A program made the translations under genes and the position numbers. From assembly GCF_018255755.1 (NCBI RefSeq), contig NZ_CP073766.1, forward strand, positions 8,277,604 through 8,341,603: DNA of 64,000 nucleotides, written 5' to 3'. Shown piece by piece: positions 7,859 to 16,190 of the stretch. Every line of letters starts with the position of its first letter. Within the stretch, counting starts at the first letter, position 1. The notes under the pieces were generated by a model. It searched no databases. It was not told where the DNA came from and worked only from the letters and a program-made list of their open reading frames with translations. The stretch comes from Chitinophaga sp. HK235 (GTDB lineage Bacteria; Bacteroidota; Bacteroidia; Chitinophagales; Chitinophagaceae).

Positions 7859-9814
7859 CTATCTTATGGTTTGTTCTTTCAGGCGACGTAATAAGTGCAG
7901 AGAAGGCTGCTGCACATCGATCTTGCCATCTTCAAGGCTCAGGTCAATGCCTGTTACGGCACGGTATGCATGAACATAGCCCTGTATCTGTTCGCGCCAG
8001 AACTTGGCCCAGTTGGCTGCCTGGTTACGATCGGAAATAGAAGCCCAGTTGCCAAAGCGCACAGAAAGCAGTAACTGTTCGCCAAATACGCCCAGGTCAC
8101 GGAAATGGAGCACTGATGTTTTGGTCCAGTTCTGCAGCGAGTTCATGGCTGCTACGCGATCCATCCAGGCTTCCGGATAAGCCACCATCATACGCGTGGG
8201 TAAAAACTCCCTGAACTCGGGCCTGGCCAGCAACCATTGCTGCATCAGCATTTCAATACGGGCAGTGGAGGGAAGGTCGCCAAACTGGTTGTGCGCACCT
8301 TCGCTCAGGATCAGGTGTACTTCCTTCAACGCGTTCAATACCGGGAAACCATCTGCCACCACGGTTGTATCATCCAGTTGCTTGTAGAACCGTAAGGTGG
8401 TGTTCAGCAGATTGTGAAAAGCCTCTATGAATTTGCTGCGGCTATCGGCTGTACGCAAATTGCCCACAGCTTTGCCCTGCAGGGAAATGCCGTAATGGTG
8501 ATCGTATTCCAGGGTTCGGCGGCGCAGGCTTAGCCGATGTTGTTCATCCTGAATATAACCCCATATCAGGTTGTTGAGCGGACGTAGCGGATCAATTTCC
8601 AGGTTGGCCAGCGGGTCAGAGCCGTTTCCGCGAATGTTCTGAAACCGGCGGCAAATAGCTCCCATGGCCTGTACCATCATGCTTTCTTCATGCCAGTAAC
8701 TCCATATCAGTTCCAGAAAGCAGGGGTTGCTCAATTTATCGCTGATGATGCCTACACAGTTGTTGTTGTCGATAGTGCGTTGGCCTTCTTTATTAAAGGA
8801 ATCCAGGGCCTGGTCCATGGTAATGTGCTTGATGCCCTGATCGCCCAGTTTGCGGCGTATAATGGCCAGGTAGGGCAGTACTTTTTCTTTGGTACCATTG
8901 GTATTTACAAGGTATTGATTCCAAAAATTATCCAGGTCACTCTTGTCCACATCTCCGTTTTTAAGGGTTACCCTGTTGTACAGCTCTTCTACATCTCGGG
9001 TGGAAAAATTACCATAATTGCTTACTCCGCAGTTCACCATTAAAAAGGCTTCCGTGGCTACTTTCAGGCTGCGGTAAGCATCGGTGTCGGTAAAGGGTAA
9101 AACACGCTTGCCTTTCAGATTATGGATCAATTTGCCCAGTTCTGTTTTATTGTTTATGTCACCTGAACCGCAGAAAATGAAATCCATGTGCTTCATATAA
9201 TTATCAAACGAAATGGCTTCAGTCCCTTTTAGTATCAGCAACCAAAGGGTTAGATCGCGGGTAAAAGGTGTGGCGCTGGGCTGCAGGCTGGTATTGATAC
9301 TGGTAGTAGCATTCAATGCTGAACGCCGGATGTAGATCTGTTTAGGATCCTCTACTTCCAAATAGGTTACGGTTTCATTGTTATTTTTGTCGGTCGATTT
9401 TAAAACCGGTTGTACGGCATAGCCTGAGTTGTTACAATTGGTTGTGTTCAGTAGCCAATGTGAGATGATCGTAACTGTTCTATTGAAATTTTTATTATTA
9501 TCATTTATATCCAGTATATCCAGTTTAGTTTTAGTGCCTTCGCCTTCGCGTTCCAGGTAGGCTTCATCGTACACATGGCGTAGTACACCCTCCTGCATAT
9601 CTGGAAAGAAGTTAAGGTACAGGTATGAATGTGGTGATTTATCTGGTTTGATACTATTGACATGTTTAATTGTTGTATTGAACGAAATGTTTAAAATTAC
9701 GGTGTCTCCCTGGTCTACTTCATTTGGTATGATAGATAGTGAGATGTCGGAAAGTGAGTCCACGGTAAGCCATCTACTTACATGATCATTCACTTTAAAT
9801 AAAAAGTTATCCAT
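7859..9814 (-). CDS. Conserved-type protein of unknown function, 651 aa
   Basis: I cannot assign a function. The N-terminal 200 residues are Asn/Thr-rich, beta-strand-like and encoded by clearly more AT-rich DNA (for example DINDNNKNFN, LNTTNCNNSG). The remainder is helical and well ordered, with striking segments such as LEYDHHYGISL, ADGFPVLNALKEVHLIL, ARIEMLMQQWLLARPEFR and HAYRAVTGIDL that look like a conserved enzyme or scaffold core. No signal peptide or transmembrane helix is evident. It lies in the middle of the seven-gene operon, between the putative metallopeptidase and the PLP enzyme. The two-part composition suggests a variable N-terminal module joined to a conserved C-terminal module. 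Confidence 0.75.
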   Translation of the reverse strand: MDNFLFKVNDHVSRWLTVDSLSDISLSIIPNEVDQGDTVILNISFNTTIKHVNSIKPDKSPHSYLYLNFFPDMQEGVLRHVYDEAYLEREGEGTKTKLDILDINDNNKNFNRTVTIISHWLLNTTNCNNSGYAVQPVLKSTDKNNNETVTYLEVEDPKQIYIRRSALNATTSINTSLQPSATPFTRDLTLWLLILKGTEAISFDNYMKHMDFIFCGSGDINNKTELGKLIHNLKGKRVLPFTDTDAYRSLKVATEAFLMVNCGVSNYGNFSTRDVEELYNRVTLKNGDVDKSDLDNFWNQYLVNTNGTKEKVLPYLAIIRRKLGDQGIKHITMDQALDSFNKEGQRTIDNNNCVGIISDKLSNPCFLELIWSYWHEESMMVQAMGAICRRFQNIRGNGSDPLANLEIDPLRPLNNLIWGYIQDEQHRLSLRRRTLEYDHHYGISLQGKAVGNLRTADSRSKFIEAFHNLLNTTLRFYKQLDDTTVVADGFPVLNALKEVHLILSEGAHNQFGDLPSTARIEMLMQQWLLARPEFREFLPTRMMVAYPEAWMDRVAAMNSLQNWTKTSVLHFRDLGVFGEQLLLSVRFGNWASISDRNQAANWAKFWREQIQGYVHAYRAVTGIDLSLEDGKIDVQQPSLHLLRRLKEQTIR

Positions 9815-9853
9815 GGTAAGTTGTCTTTTTTGAATGAGTAAATAACTGTTTCA

Positions 9854-11128
9854 TTAAATATTCATCAGCGCCCAATGCCGCAGCATTTTGGTAAGCAACC
9901 GGTTTTCTGTGAACGGGGTTATTACATTGTCGGCCCTTGCCTGCCCTATGGTGGCAAATACCAGGGATGGACGTTGCCTGGCCAGCAGGTTGAGGTCTTT
10001 CTTCCATTGCTGATAACGGGCTCTTAACTGGTGCGGCTGGCGTTCGTGCAGGGGAAATATTTCATATAATTGTTTCCCTTTTAGTTTTGGCGGCCGGTGC
10101 TCTTTTACCAGTTGGGCAAACCGGGGCAGCACTGCTTCAAGTTGTTGCAGCAATTGTTGGATGGCGACCGGCAAACCCGGTCTGGGATAAAAGGTTTCCC
10201 ACAAGTGTTCCAACCGTTGCCATTGATCATCGGGATATAACAGTTTGCCAAAAGCGATGCTGATCTTTACCCTTATCCACGGAAAAGGATGTGGGTCGTC
10301 GTCAACTGCGCGAAAAACAAAGTACCTGGGAAGGGATACTACGCTGATGAGACCTGTAGAGGCGCTGATACCGAGGAAACCAATGGCCCAGAAATCGGAC
10401 AGGATTTCAGAGATCCAGCGGCTCAATAATGTCCAGGCCTGACTATAGGTTTTTTCTTTGGCGGCCAGATCATCCAGCACAAGTCTCAGCGAAGAGATCA
10501 GATCAAGCAATGCTGAACCCCGGTGCCCCACTTCGTGTATCAGGGAAGAACCAATGCCGCTGGCCACCATCCGTTCACGGGGAATTTTAATAACGGCTAC
10601 GGGGTTATCATCGCCACCCGGTAAACGGGTGTGTGCCCGACGTATAGCTGCCCCATGTCCACGGTCGAGGTAACATATCATGGGAGGCGCCTCTACAGAA
10701 AAGCGTGTCATTACCAGGGCATCGCGGGCTAGTACATCCAGGCCCGCAATCCAGATACCGGTTTCGTTTTCACCCCGCTGACTTACTACGTCACAGAAAA
10801 TATCAAACTGGTCCAACAGTGAATTGAAGCGCAGTTTCAGCACGGCATATGCAGCCTGGCATCTTTCAATGGATGTATTTTTAGTCTTCACATTTTTTAT
10901 GAAGCTCAATACCCTTTCTGTGAGATGTGCTTTGCCGGCCGTCATTAGCGTGTATATTTCCTTTTGTGCCATATAGGGTACTGCCGCCGCCATCACCATA
11001 GGCATCGACATTTCAAAAGGCTGCAACTGTTTCAGTCGGGTCAATAATCCCTGTGCTTCATTGATGAGGAAACTGCGATATCTTATATCACGTTGTGTAA
11101 GATCAGCTTTGGTCCCTTGCGTGTCCAT
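9854..11128 (-). CDS. Putative zinc metallopeptidase (HEVGH)
   Basis: This 424-aa helical protein carries SSLIHEVGHRGS with the zincin signature HExxH at 198-202. ISEILSDFWA, with E241 about 40 residues later, could supply the third zinc ligand as in gluzincins. No signal peptide is visible, so it probably acts in the cytoplasm unless exported by a special route. Its start lies 46 bp inside the upstream small-protein gene in another frame, indicating tight translational coupling. The family is not one I can name. In context it could process or help deliver the two Glu/Phe-rich proteins encoded just upstream; that is inferred. The HExxH call rests on the motif alone. Confidence 0.7.
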   Translation of the reverse strand: MDTQGTKADLTQRDIRYRSFLINEAQGLLTRLKQLQPFEMSMPMVMAAAVPYMAQKEIYTLMTAGKAHLTERVLSFIKNVKTKNTSIERCQAAYAVLKLRFNSLLDQFDIFCDVVSQRGENETGIWIAGLDVLARDALVMTRFSVEAPPMICYLDRGHGAAIRRAHTRLPGGDDNPVAVIKIPRERMVASGIGSSLIHEVGHRGSALLDLISSLRLVLDDLAAKEKTYSQAWTLLSRWISEILSDFWAIGFLGISASTGLISVVSLPRYFVFRAVDDDPHPFPWIRVKISIAFGKLLYPDDQWQRLEHLWETFYPRPGLPVAIQQLLQQLEAVLPRFAQLVKEHRPPKLKGKQLYEIFPLHERQPHQLRARYQQWKKDLNLLARQRPSLVFATIGQARADNVITPFTENRLLTKMLRHWALMNI

Positions 11129-11682
11129 GTTCCCTGTTTTTTGAAAGCGGAATTAGAAGATACCGATGCTGTATGTTTACGCGAAATAATGGGACGGGCG
11201 GCCTGATTGATAGCCTGTGTAACCAATACCCTTGAACCACCTGCCTGATTAATTGTATTTCCTTTTTTCAGTGCATGCTGCAAATATTGGGCGGCATTGC
11301 GAATTACCCGAACATAATCCACTGCGTCGTTTTCGCTTACCTCGCCAAACAACCAGTTACTGGCGGCGCTGGCCATTGTGTTGCCTATTTTAGCCCCGGT
11401 ACTGCCACCTAAATATTGCCCCAGGTTTTTGCCTACGCTGGGCAGCATTTTTTTACCAAAGCTCTTGGCGCCATTAATAAAGTCTTTTTTGATGGCCTGC
11501 CCCTGTGGCGAATTGTACAATCGTTTACCAGCATCCCAAATGTTTCCCAGGAAATTTTCAAACTCCTGTTCGCTGGCTATATTCAGTAGCCGGGAGGCCA
11601 ATTCGCCTTCCATCTCCAGTTCACCAGTTTCCTGGAAAACTTCGGGGTTGAATTCATATTCATTCAGAAAGCTCATTTGCAA
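11083..11682 (-). CDS. Small two-part protein with acidic N-terminus and basic core (paralogue of 11717-12394)
   Basis: The 199-aa protein starts with an acidic segment containing NEYEFN, then GELASRLLNIASEQEFENFLGN. A Lys/Gly-rich stretch (about 55-110) has glycine-spaced small residues, and an Ala/Asn-rich helix leads to a C-terminus GTWTRKGPKLIL. The same plan is seen in the neighbouring 225-aa protein: NEYEFN, an ELA..LL..(S/N)EQE.E.FLG motif, a central Gly/Ala-rich segment, and a final GTW.R.G..I. The two are therefore paralogues. I recognise this as a recurrent uncharacterised type but know no function. The acidic-leader plus small-residue-rich core layout resembles a pro-form of a membrane-active or structural protein; this is inferred. 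Confidence 0.75.
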   Translation of the reverse strand: MQMSFLNEYEFNPEVFQETGELEMEGELASRLLNIASEQEFENFLGNIWDAGKRLYNSPQGQAIKKDFINGAKSFGKKMLPSVGKNLGQYLGGSTGAKIGNTMASAASNWLFGEVSENDAVDYVRVIRNAAQYLQHALKKGNTINQAGGSRVLVTQAINQAARPIISRKHTASVSSNSAFKKQGTWTRKGPKLILHNVI

Positions 11683-11716
11683 ATATTTTTAAAGTAATGA
11701 AGTAATGGTTACTGGT

Positions 11717-12394
11717 TTAAGCACCATACACAATGATGTTATTGCCATCCCTTTCCCATGTGCCGGAAGCTGCGCCTGTATTATAATATCCCGGGCGATT
11801 GTTATAGTGGCGACGTTTGCGTAATAAGCCAGGTGCATGATTGTATGCAGCCTGTTTCAGTGCGCCATTAATGACTGAGCCGGGCGCCTGGCCGGCATTG
11901 GCAGCAGTGGCTGCTCTGCGGGTAGCATCTGTGGCAAAACGTACATAACGACGGGCCACTTCAAACTCGCGGTCTTCATTGCTAAGGCCTTCCAGCTCCA
12001 GTTCAAACAGGTTGGAAGCTGCACTACCCAGTTTGCTACCGATAGCACCACCCAGGCCGGGTACAAGGAAATTGCCTAATGCCCCTCCGGCAATGGGCAA
12101 TGCTTTTTTGGCAATCGTTTTTAGTCCACCCAGCAAGCCTTTACCAATAGGCGACCTGGCAAAGCTGGCTAAGCCTCTGCCGGCTTTACTGATTAGCTTA
12201 CCCAGAAACTGTTCCATTTCCTGTTCGTTGGAAACGCCCAGCAATTCGGTAGCCAGTTCCAGTTCAAGCGCTTCGCCTTCCAGTTCTCCTTCAAATTCAA
12301 ATTCGTTTTCTCCTTCAAATTCAAATTCGCCTCCTCCTTCAAATTCAAATTCGTTGAATTCATATTCGTTCATAGTGCGATCGATGTTGTGCAT
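11717..12394 (-). CDS. Glu/Phe-repeat leader protein with glycine-zipper core
   Basis: This 225-aa protein is the first gene of the operon. Residues 10-48 are almost entirely Glu, Phe, Gly and Leu in EFEFEG repeats. An ELATELLGVSNEQEMEQFLG motif (47-65) follows, then a cationic, glycine-rich hydrophobic stretch (about 70-128, including IGKGLLGGLKTIAKKALP and GLGGAIGSKLGS) that looks like a glycine zipper. A helix follows at 140-170, then a Tyr/Asn/Arg-rich tail ending GTWERDGNNIIVYG. The start may instead be Met8 at 12373, which would align the NEYEFN motif with the paralogue downstream. No known family function. A sigma-54-like promoter lies 54 bp upstream. Confidence 0.78.
   Translation of the reverse strand: MHNIDRTMNEYEFNEFEFEGGGEFEFEGENEFEFEGELEGEALELELATELLGVSNEQEMEQFLGKLISKAGRGLASFARSPIGKGLLGGLKTIAKKALPIAGGALGNFLVPGLGGAIGSKLGSAASNLFELELEGLSNEDREFEVARRYVRFATDATRRAATAANAGQAPGSVINGALKQAAYNHAPGLLRKRRHYNNRPGYYNTGAASGTWERDGNNIIVYGA
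12287..12353. repeat. In-frame 24-bp tandem repeat, three copies
   Basis: The 19-bp string TCCTTCAAATTCAAATTCG occurs at 12287-12305, 12311-12329 and 12335-12353, exactly 24 bp apart. Each unit encodes an eight-residue EFEFEG-type block on the minus strand. Copy number could change by slippage without a frameshift. Confidence 0.85.
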
Positions 12395-12708
12395 AAGTGA
12401 ATGTTTTTGAGGTGATTTAATAGATAGATGTTTTCGTGAAGAAGTAAGTCAATCGGGGTGCCAAACAGGTAATTAATTGATTGATAACGGGTAAGTAACT
12501 TATGCGGGATGAATTATTTTTCGCGGGAGGTAATTGCGGTAGGGAAGGAAGGAAAAAAAATTCGCATGGGGTGATACTACCAAGCAGGTGATAGCACAAC
12601 ACTACGGGATTCTTTTGCTCTGATAGCTTTTGGCAGAATTATACAATTTTACTGCGATAGCAAGATCTAGTTTTGCCTCATCATTAAAAATAATCAACAA
12701 TATTAGTC
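12395..12708. other. Divergent intergenic region
   Basis: These 314 bp separate the minus-strand operon from the plus-strand ABM lipoprotein. They contain the -24/-12-like site; I see no convincing gene or other structure in them. Confidence 0.5.
12448..12463 (-). promoter_or_regulatory. Sigma-54 (-24/-12) promoter candidate
   Basis: The minus strand reads TGGCACCCCGATTGAC. Compared with the consensus TGGCACG-N4-TTGCW, the -24 box is perfect over TGGCAC, the spacing is exact, and the -12 box has TTGA in place of TTGC. Transcription would start near 12436, about 42 nt before the first start codon of the seven-gene operon. The activator gene at the other end of that operon supports it. Confidence 0.55.
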
Positions 12709-13287
12709 ATGAATCGTACAAAGATGCTCTTATGGCAGCTTGCCTGTATTGTATTTGCCATGCCAGCCTTAGGATGCCAGTTAACAGACCTGGACAGCCG
12801 GGAGCCGACAAGTGCCCATCCGGACATCCACCTGACTATCGATGCGCCTGCAGCTGTGTTATTTCTTCATATACCGGATGCTGAAAAATGGCCTCATGGA
12901 TATAATCCTGAAGACAGCTGCCTGAGAAAACTATCGGAAAAAGAATATCAAACAATGAGTACTACAATTACAACAATGGAAAAATTCGTTATCGCAAAGC
13001 TGTTTATCCGGCCGGAATCGACGGATGAATTCCGTCGGGCACTGGAGGAACTCGCCGTGCTGACCAGGAAGGAGCCCGGCTGTATCGACTATACTTATTA
13101 TCCGGAGCCAGCAGAAAAAGGTGCATTTACATTGATAGAACACTATCGTGACCAGGCAGGGCTCCGGTATCATTTCCAGCAGGCTTATCTGGCAGAATTT
13201 GTCAAAAAGATGGAAGGATGGAAATCGAAAGACCTGAAGGTTTATTTTTTATCGGTCGAGCCTGATGCATTAAAAGACGACAAATAG
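12709..13287 (+). CDS. Lipoprotein-like protein with ABM (antibiotic biosynthesis monooxygenase) domain
   Basis: The 192-aa frame starts with MNRTK, a hydrophobic stretch and a lipobox-like PALGC, followed by about 60 unrecognised residues. From about residue 92 (EKFVIAKLFIRP) to the end it matches the dimeric ferredoxin-like ABM fold: two beta-alpha-beta units with the typical EPGCIDYTYY and FTLIEHYRDQAGLRYHF segments. Stand-alone ABM proteins are about 100 aa, which would correspond to an internal start at 12955 (ATGAGTACT), so either the gene is a lipoprotein fusion or translation begins internally. It converges with, and overlaps by 46 bp, the AraC regulator gene. Family known; substrate unknown. 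Confidence 0.75.
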   Translation: MNRTKMLLWQLACIVFAMPALGCQLTDLDSREPTSAHPDIHLTIDAPAAVLFLHIPDAEKWPHGYNPEDSCLRKLSEKEYQTMSTTITTMEKFVIAKLFIRPESTDEFRRALEELAVLTRKEPGCIDYTYYPEPAEKGAFTLIEHYRDQAGLRYHFQQAYLAEFVKKMEGWKSKDLKVYFLSVEPDALKDDK

Positions 13288-14093
13288 AAATGCTGGTTCT
13301 GGCTTGCAGGGGATAGGATAGCACCAGGCTTATCACCGAAAAATCGCCTGCAAGCCCTTATGAAATGAGACTGGTCATAGTATCCGAAATCGAAGGCTAC
13401 CGGGAGGTAATCTCTGATCTGGTGCGATAAAAGGTGTTTTAAGGTATTGTTCAGTCGTGCTCTCTGTTGGAATGACTTTGGTGTGATGCCCACGTTGTTT
13501 ATAAAAAACCGTTCAAACTGGCGGTAACTGCTGCCCAGGCCAGCACTGAAAGATATCAGATCGGGGATCTCACGGTTATAATACAACTGCCTGACAGCTT
13601 CGTCTATCAGTGTATGAGGGCGATGATATTTGTTTAAAAGTCCGAGCAGGAAATCTCCGATCAGTTCCAGTTGTTGCGATATACTTATACTGCCGTACAA
13701 TCTTTCTGTTAACCTTTTGCCTTCGTCTCCGTAAAGCATATTTATATCCGGAAAACACTCTGTAACATCAGCCACTGGTATAGGGCAGAAATGCCTGATA
13801 GCGCCCGCTTTAAACCTGACGGCAATAAAGAAGTGATCTTTATTGATCATGGCTTTGTAGCACTGGTTGCGAATGCAATAGATCGCCTGCATGGGTGGCG
13901 TATGAAGGGAATTGTCCTGGGAAACGATCGTCATGGGAGCTTTGAGCTGGAAGATCATTTCCGCACCGGTGCCCGCGGCTAATGTAGGTAGGGAATAAGT
14001 AGCGGCGGTACCTTCGCCGGTCCAAAAGCGGTCAATATATGGGCGAAGAATAAGAGGCGGCAGGTAAGACGTCTTTTTTAGCAACACATCCAT
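13242..14093 (-). CDS. AraC-family transcriptional regulator
   Basis: The 283-aa protein has an N-terminal sensing part of the kind seen in DUF6597-type AraC proteins (PPLILRPYIDRFW near residue 12) and a C-terminal double helix-turn-helix at about 175-270. The AraC signature is recognisable in VAFDFGYYDQSHFIRACRRFFG. It probably regulates a neighbouring gene such as the convergent ABM gene or the divergent 14281 gene; nothing in the sequence decides which. Confidence 0.9.
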   Translation of the reverse strand: MDVLLKKTSYLPPLILRPYIDRFWTGEGTAATYSLPTLAAGTGAEMIFQLKAPMTIVSQDNSLHTPPMQAIYCIRNQCYKAMINKDHFFIAVRFKAGAIRHFCPIPVADVTECFPDINMLYGDEGKRLTERLYGSISISQQLELIGDFLLGLLNKYHRPHTLIDEAVRQLYYNREIPDLISFSAGLGSSYRQFERFFINNVGITPKSFQQRARLNNTLKHLLSHQIRDYLPVAFDFGYYDQSHFIRACRRFFGDKPGAILSPASQNQHFYLSSFNASGSTDKK

Positions 14094-14280
14094 GCGATAA
14101 AGTTATAAAATATTCGCACAATGTTTAACCTGTATATTCCCCGGAAGTAGCCATCATTTAACAAATTTGCAGGACCCGAAGGTATGGCATGAAGTATGTG
14201 AATTCGTTCATAGAGGCCGTGGACGAAGGCTGCCGATGGGGCTGTTTTTTAAAATTGTATCAGCATTTAAAGCTGTCGTT

Positions 14281-14676
14281 ATGCAGATTTATATTAGTGA
14301 AGAAGCGATCATTGCCGATATTCAGGAAAAATTTCACCAGATCTACCCGAAACTGAAACTGGAATTTTTCAGGGACCCGGTGGGGGAAGGGGAGCATATA
14401 CCTAAAAATATCAGGGTCTCACCTGATACGCCAATTGAAATAATACGCATACGGCATCACTTTGGATGGCTGGATGTCAGCCACTACCGGACTGCGCTGG
14501 CTGTAGAACACGATTTAAGTCATTTATTTGGACTGCATGCGAAAATATTACACAAGTCCGGTTCCCTCTGGTTGCAAGCTACTGGCACAGGTCATCTCTC
14601 CCTGGAGGAATTGAGTGCCGGTGATACCCCGAAAAAATCAACTTTTCATCTCCCGGAAGAACCGGAAGCAGAATAA
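14281..14676 (+). CDS. Hypothetical protein, about 131 aa
   Basis: I chose the ATG at 14281 (MQIYISEEA); upstream in-frame starts exist at 14236 (ATG) and 14167 (TTG). The protein is a compact alpha/beta domain with no signal peptide. Segments such as YPKLKLEFFRDP, TPIEIIRIRHHFGWLDVS and LEHDLSHLF-like VEHDLSHLF suggest a small cytoplasmic domain common in Bacteroidota but without an assigned function. It is divergent from the AraC gene (187-bp gap) and convergent with the flippase-like gene. Confidence 0.65.
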   Translation: MQIYISEEAIIADIQEKFHQIYPKLKLEFFRDPVGEGEHIPKNIRVSPDTPIEIIRIRHHFGWLDVSHYRTALAVEHDLSHLFGLHAKILHKSGSLWLQATGTGHLSLEELSAGDTPKKSTFHLPEEPEAE

Positions 14677-14723
14677 TCCTGAAATATAAGCGGGGCAATG
14701 TATTGGTAGTACAGGTAGTTAAT

Positions 14724-15761
14724 TCAGGGAATGCCTATATCTTTTTTTTTCAGCTCGCTTCTGTATAACATAAACCCTACCGGCATGGGGAACCAAAAAG
14801 ACAGCAACCTGTAAAGCAATGTCACTACAATTGCTGTACCTACCGGCACACCCAGGTGGGTAAGAAAGAATACCATACTGCTTTCAAAGACAACAAGTGA
14901 TCCGGGTGAAAGCGGTAGCACAGCAATAATTCTGGTGCCTATAAAAGTAAGAACAACGACATAGGGAGAAGGGGAAGTCCCCATTCCACGAAGTAATGCA
15001 TAAATAGTAAGACAATCAGCAGCAATCATCAACAGTTGAAACAGTGTGCCCTTCATTACTTTTATACGCTCTTTTTTCAGGAATGATAGAGATCCCTCAC
15101 CCCGGCTTTGTGAGATGTCCAGAGACATATTTTTTCCAATGAACTTTATCCGCTTCATTTTCTCAAAAAGCTTCGCAAGAAATTTTTTTCTACCTGCAAA
15201 TACTATAATAAAACCTAAGAAAATAAAGATCAGAATGCCCGCCGCCAATGTGCCGATAAATACCTGCGGCGTTTTATAAACAAATATAGCGGCCAGGAGC
15301 AATAGTATTATCAATATTTCCAACGCGAAATAATAACACATCAGCTCTACCACGATCAGGGAAATGAGATCTGTTGGAGACACCTTATAGCTTTCGAGAA
15401 ATCCGAATATAAAAGTACTGCCGCTGATTCCTCCGCTTGGTATGGCCTGATTAAAAAACAAGGAGATAACGGTAGCCTTCATTAGTTCCCATAAGTCGGG
15501 ATATCGCTCTAGTTTATATGCCTTCAGTAAAACACGGTAAACAATAGCAGCAAAGAAATAAGTCAGTAGTTGAGAGCATATAGCAATCGCTAACCAATAT
15601 ATATCTACTCTTTTAAGGAGCAACAATTCTTTTTTGATATCGTGGTAATAAAAGATGATCAGCACTAACGCAAAAACGAAGAAAACTACTGACCATACCC
15701 AGTAAGAGGTCTTTATTTTTTCCCTGGAGGAGGGCGTTTTATCATTACTGGTAACAGGCAT
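14724..15761 (-). CDS. Lysylphosphatidylglycerol synthase transmembrane/flippase-like protein
   Basis: The 345-aa protein has about eight hydrophobic helices and the family signatures FNQAIPSGGISGSTFIF (about residue 108) and LPLSPGSLVVFESSM (about residue 288). These are typical of the UPF0104/YbhN and MprF flippase-domain family, which move lipids across the inner membrane. No lysyl-transferase domain is attached, so only the integral part is present. It is monocistronic on the minus strand. Confidence 0.88.
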   Translation of the reverse strand: MPVTSNDKTPSSREKIKTSYWVWSVVFFVFALVLIIFYYHDIKKELLLLKRVDIYWLAIAICSQLLTYFFAAIVYRVLLKAYKLERYPDLWELMKATVISLFFNQAIPSGGISGSTFIFGFLESYKVSPTDLISLIVVELMCYYFALEILIILLLLAAIFVYKTPQVFIGTLAAGILIFIFLGFIIVFAGRKKFLAKLFEKMKRIKFIGKNMSLDISQSRGEGSLSFLKKERIKVMKGTLFQLLMIAADCLTIYALLRGMGTSPSPYVVVLTFIGTRIIAVLPLSPGSLVVFESSMVFFLTHLGVPVGTAIVVTLLYRLLSFWFPMPVGFMLYRSELKKKDIGIP

Positions 15762-16190
15762 CGGGAAATCTTATTTACGATGACAGAGAATCCTTGTTTC
15801 ATTTGTCCAATCATAATATCCGTCAGTAGCAGGAACAGTCCGCATGAAAGACCGGCCGGAAGCGTTGCCTGCAGTTGACCATCAGAAGCATATACATCGT
15901 TGTTCTGTAATTATCCCTAACACAGGATGAGGATCTTTGTTGGCCGATGGTGGAGAATAGTATGAAATTTGTATTGTAGAAAGGGACACTGTATTGTTCC
16001 CTGCATTGCGGGAGATCGTTAGCAGACGAGGGTTTGACAGCCTGGGTGAAGACTTTGAGAAACGTAAGCATCAGCTTTTCGGCGAGGGAGGGTTTGAGCT
16101 GCTATAGAGAAACAGCTGGGTCTGGCACAGGTTACGCCTAAAATTTAGGGCAATTTCGATCAGGTAAACATACATTCAAATAGTTAGCAT
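15762..16190. other. Intergenic region without a supported gene
   Basis: This is 429 bp between divergent genes. A short minus-strand frame (82 codons) is present but has no protein-like features. No hairpin, repeat or RNA gene is apparent. Confidence 0.5.

Noticed and set aside
9854..11128. Contractile injection system or phage-tail genes around the toxin-type gene
   Set aside because: No sheath, tube, baseplate or AAA+ tail genes are in the window, so a link to injection systems is not supported.
15823..16071. Minus-strand frame of 82 codons in the gap before DoxX
   Set aside because: No domain, signal peptide or regular composition; treated as non-coding.
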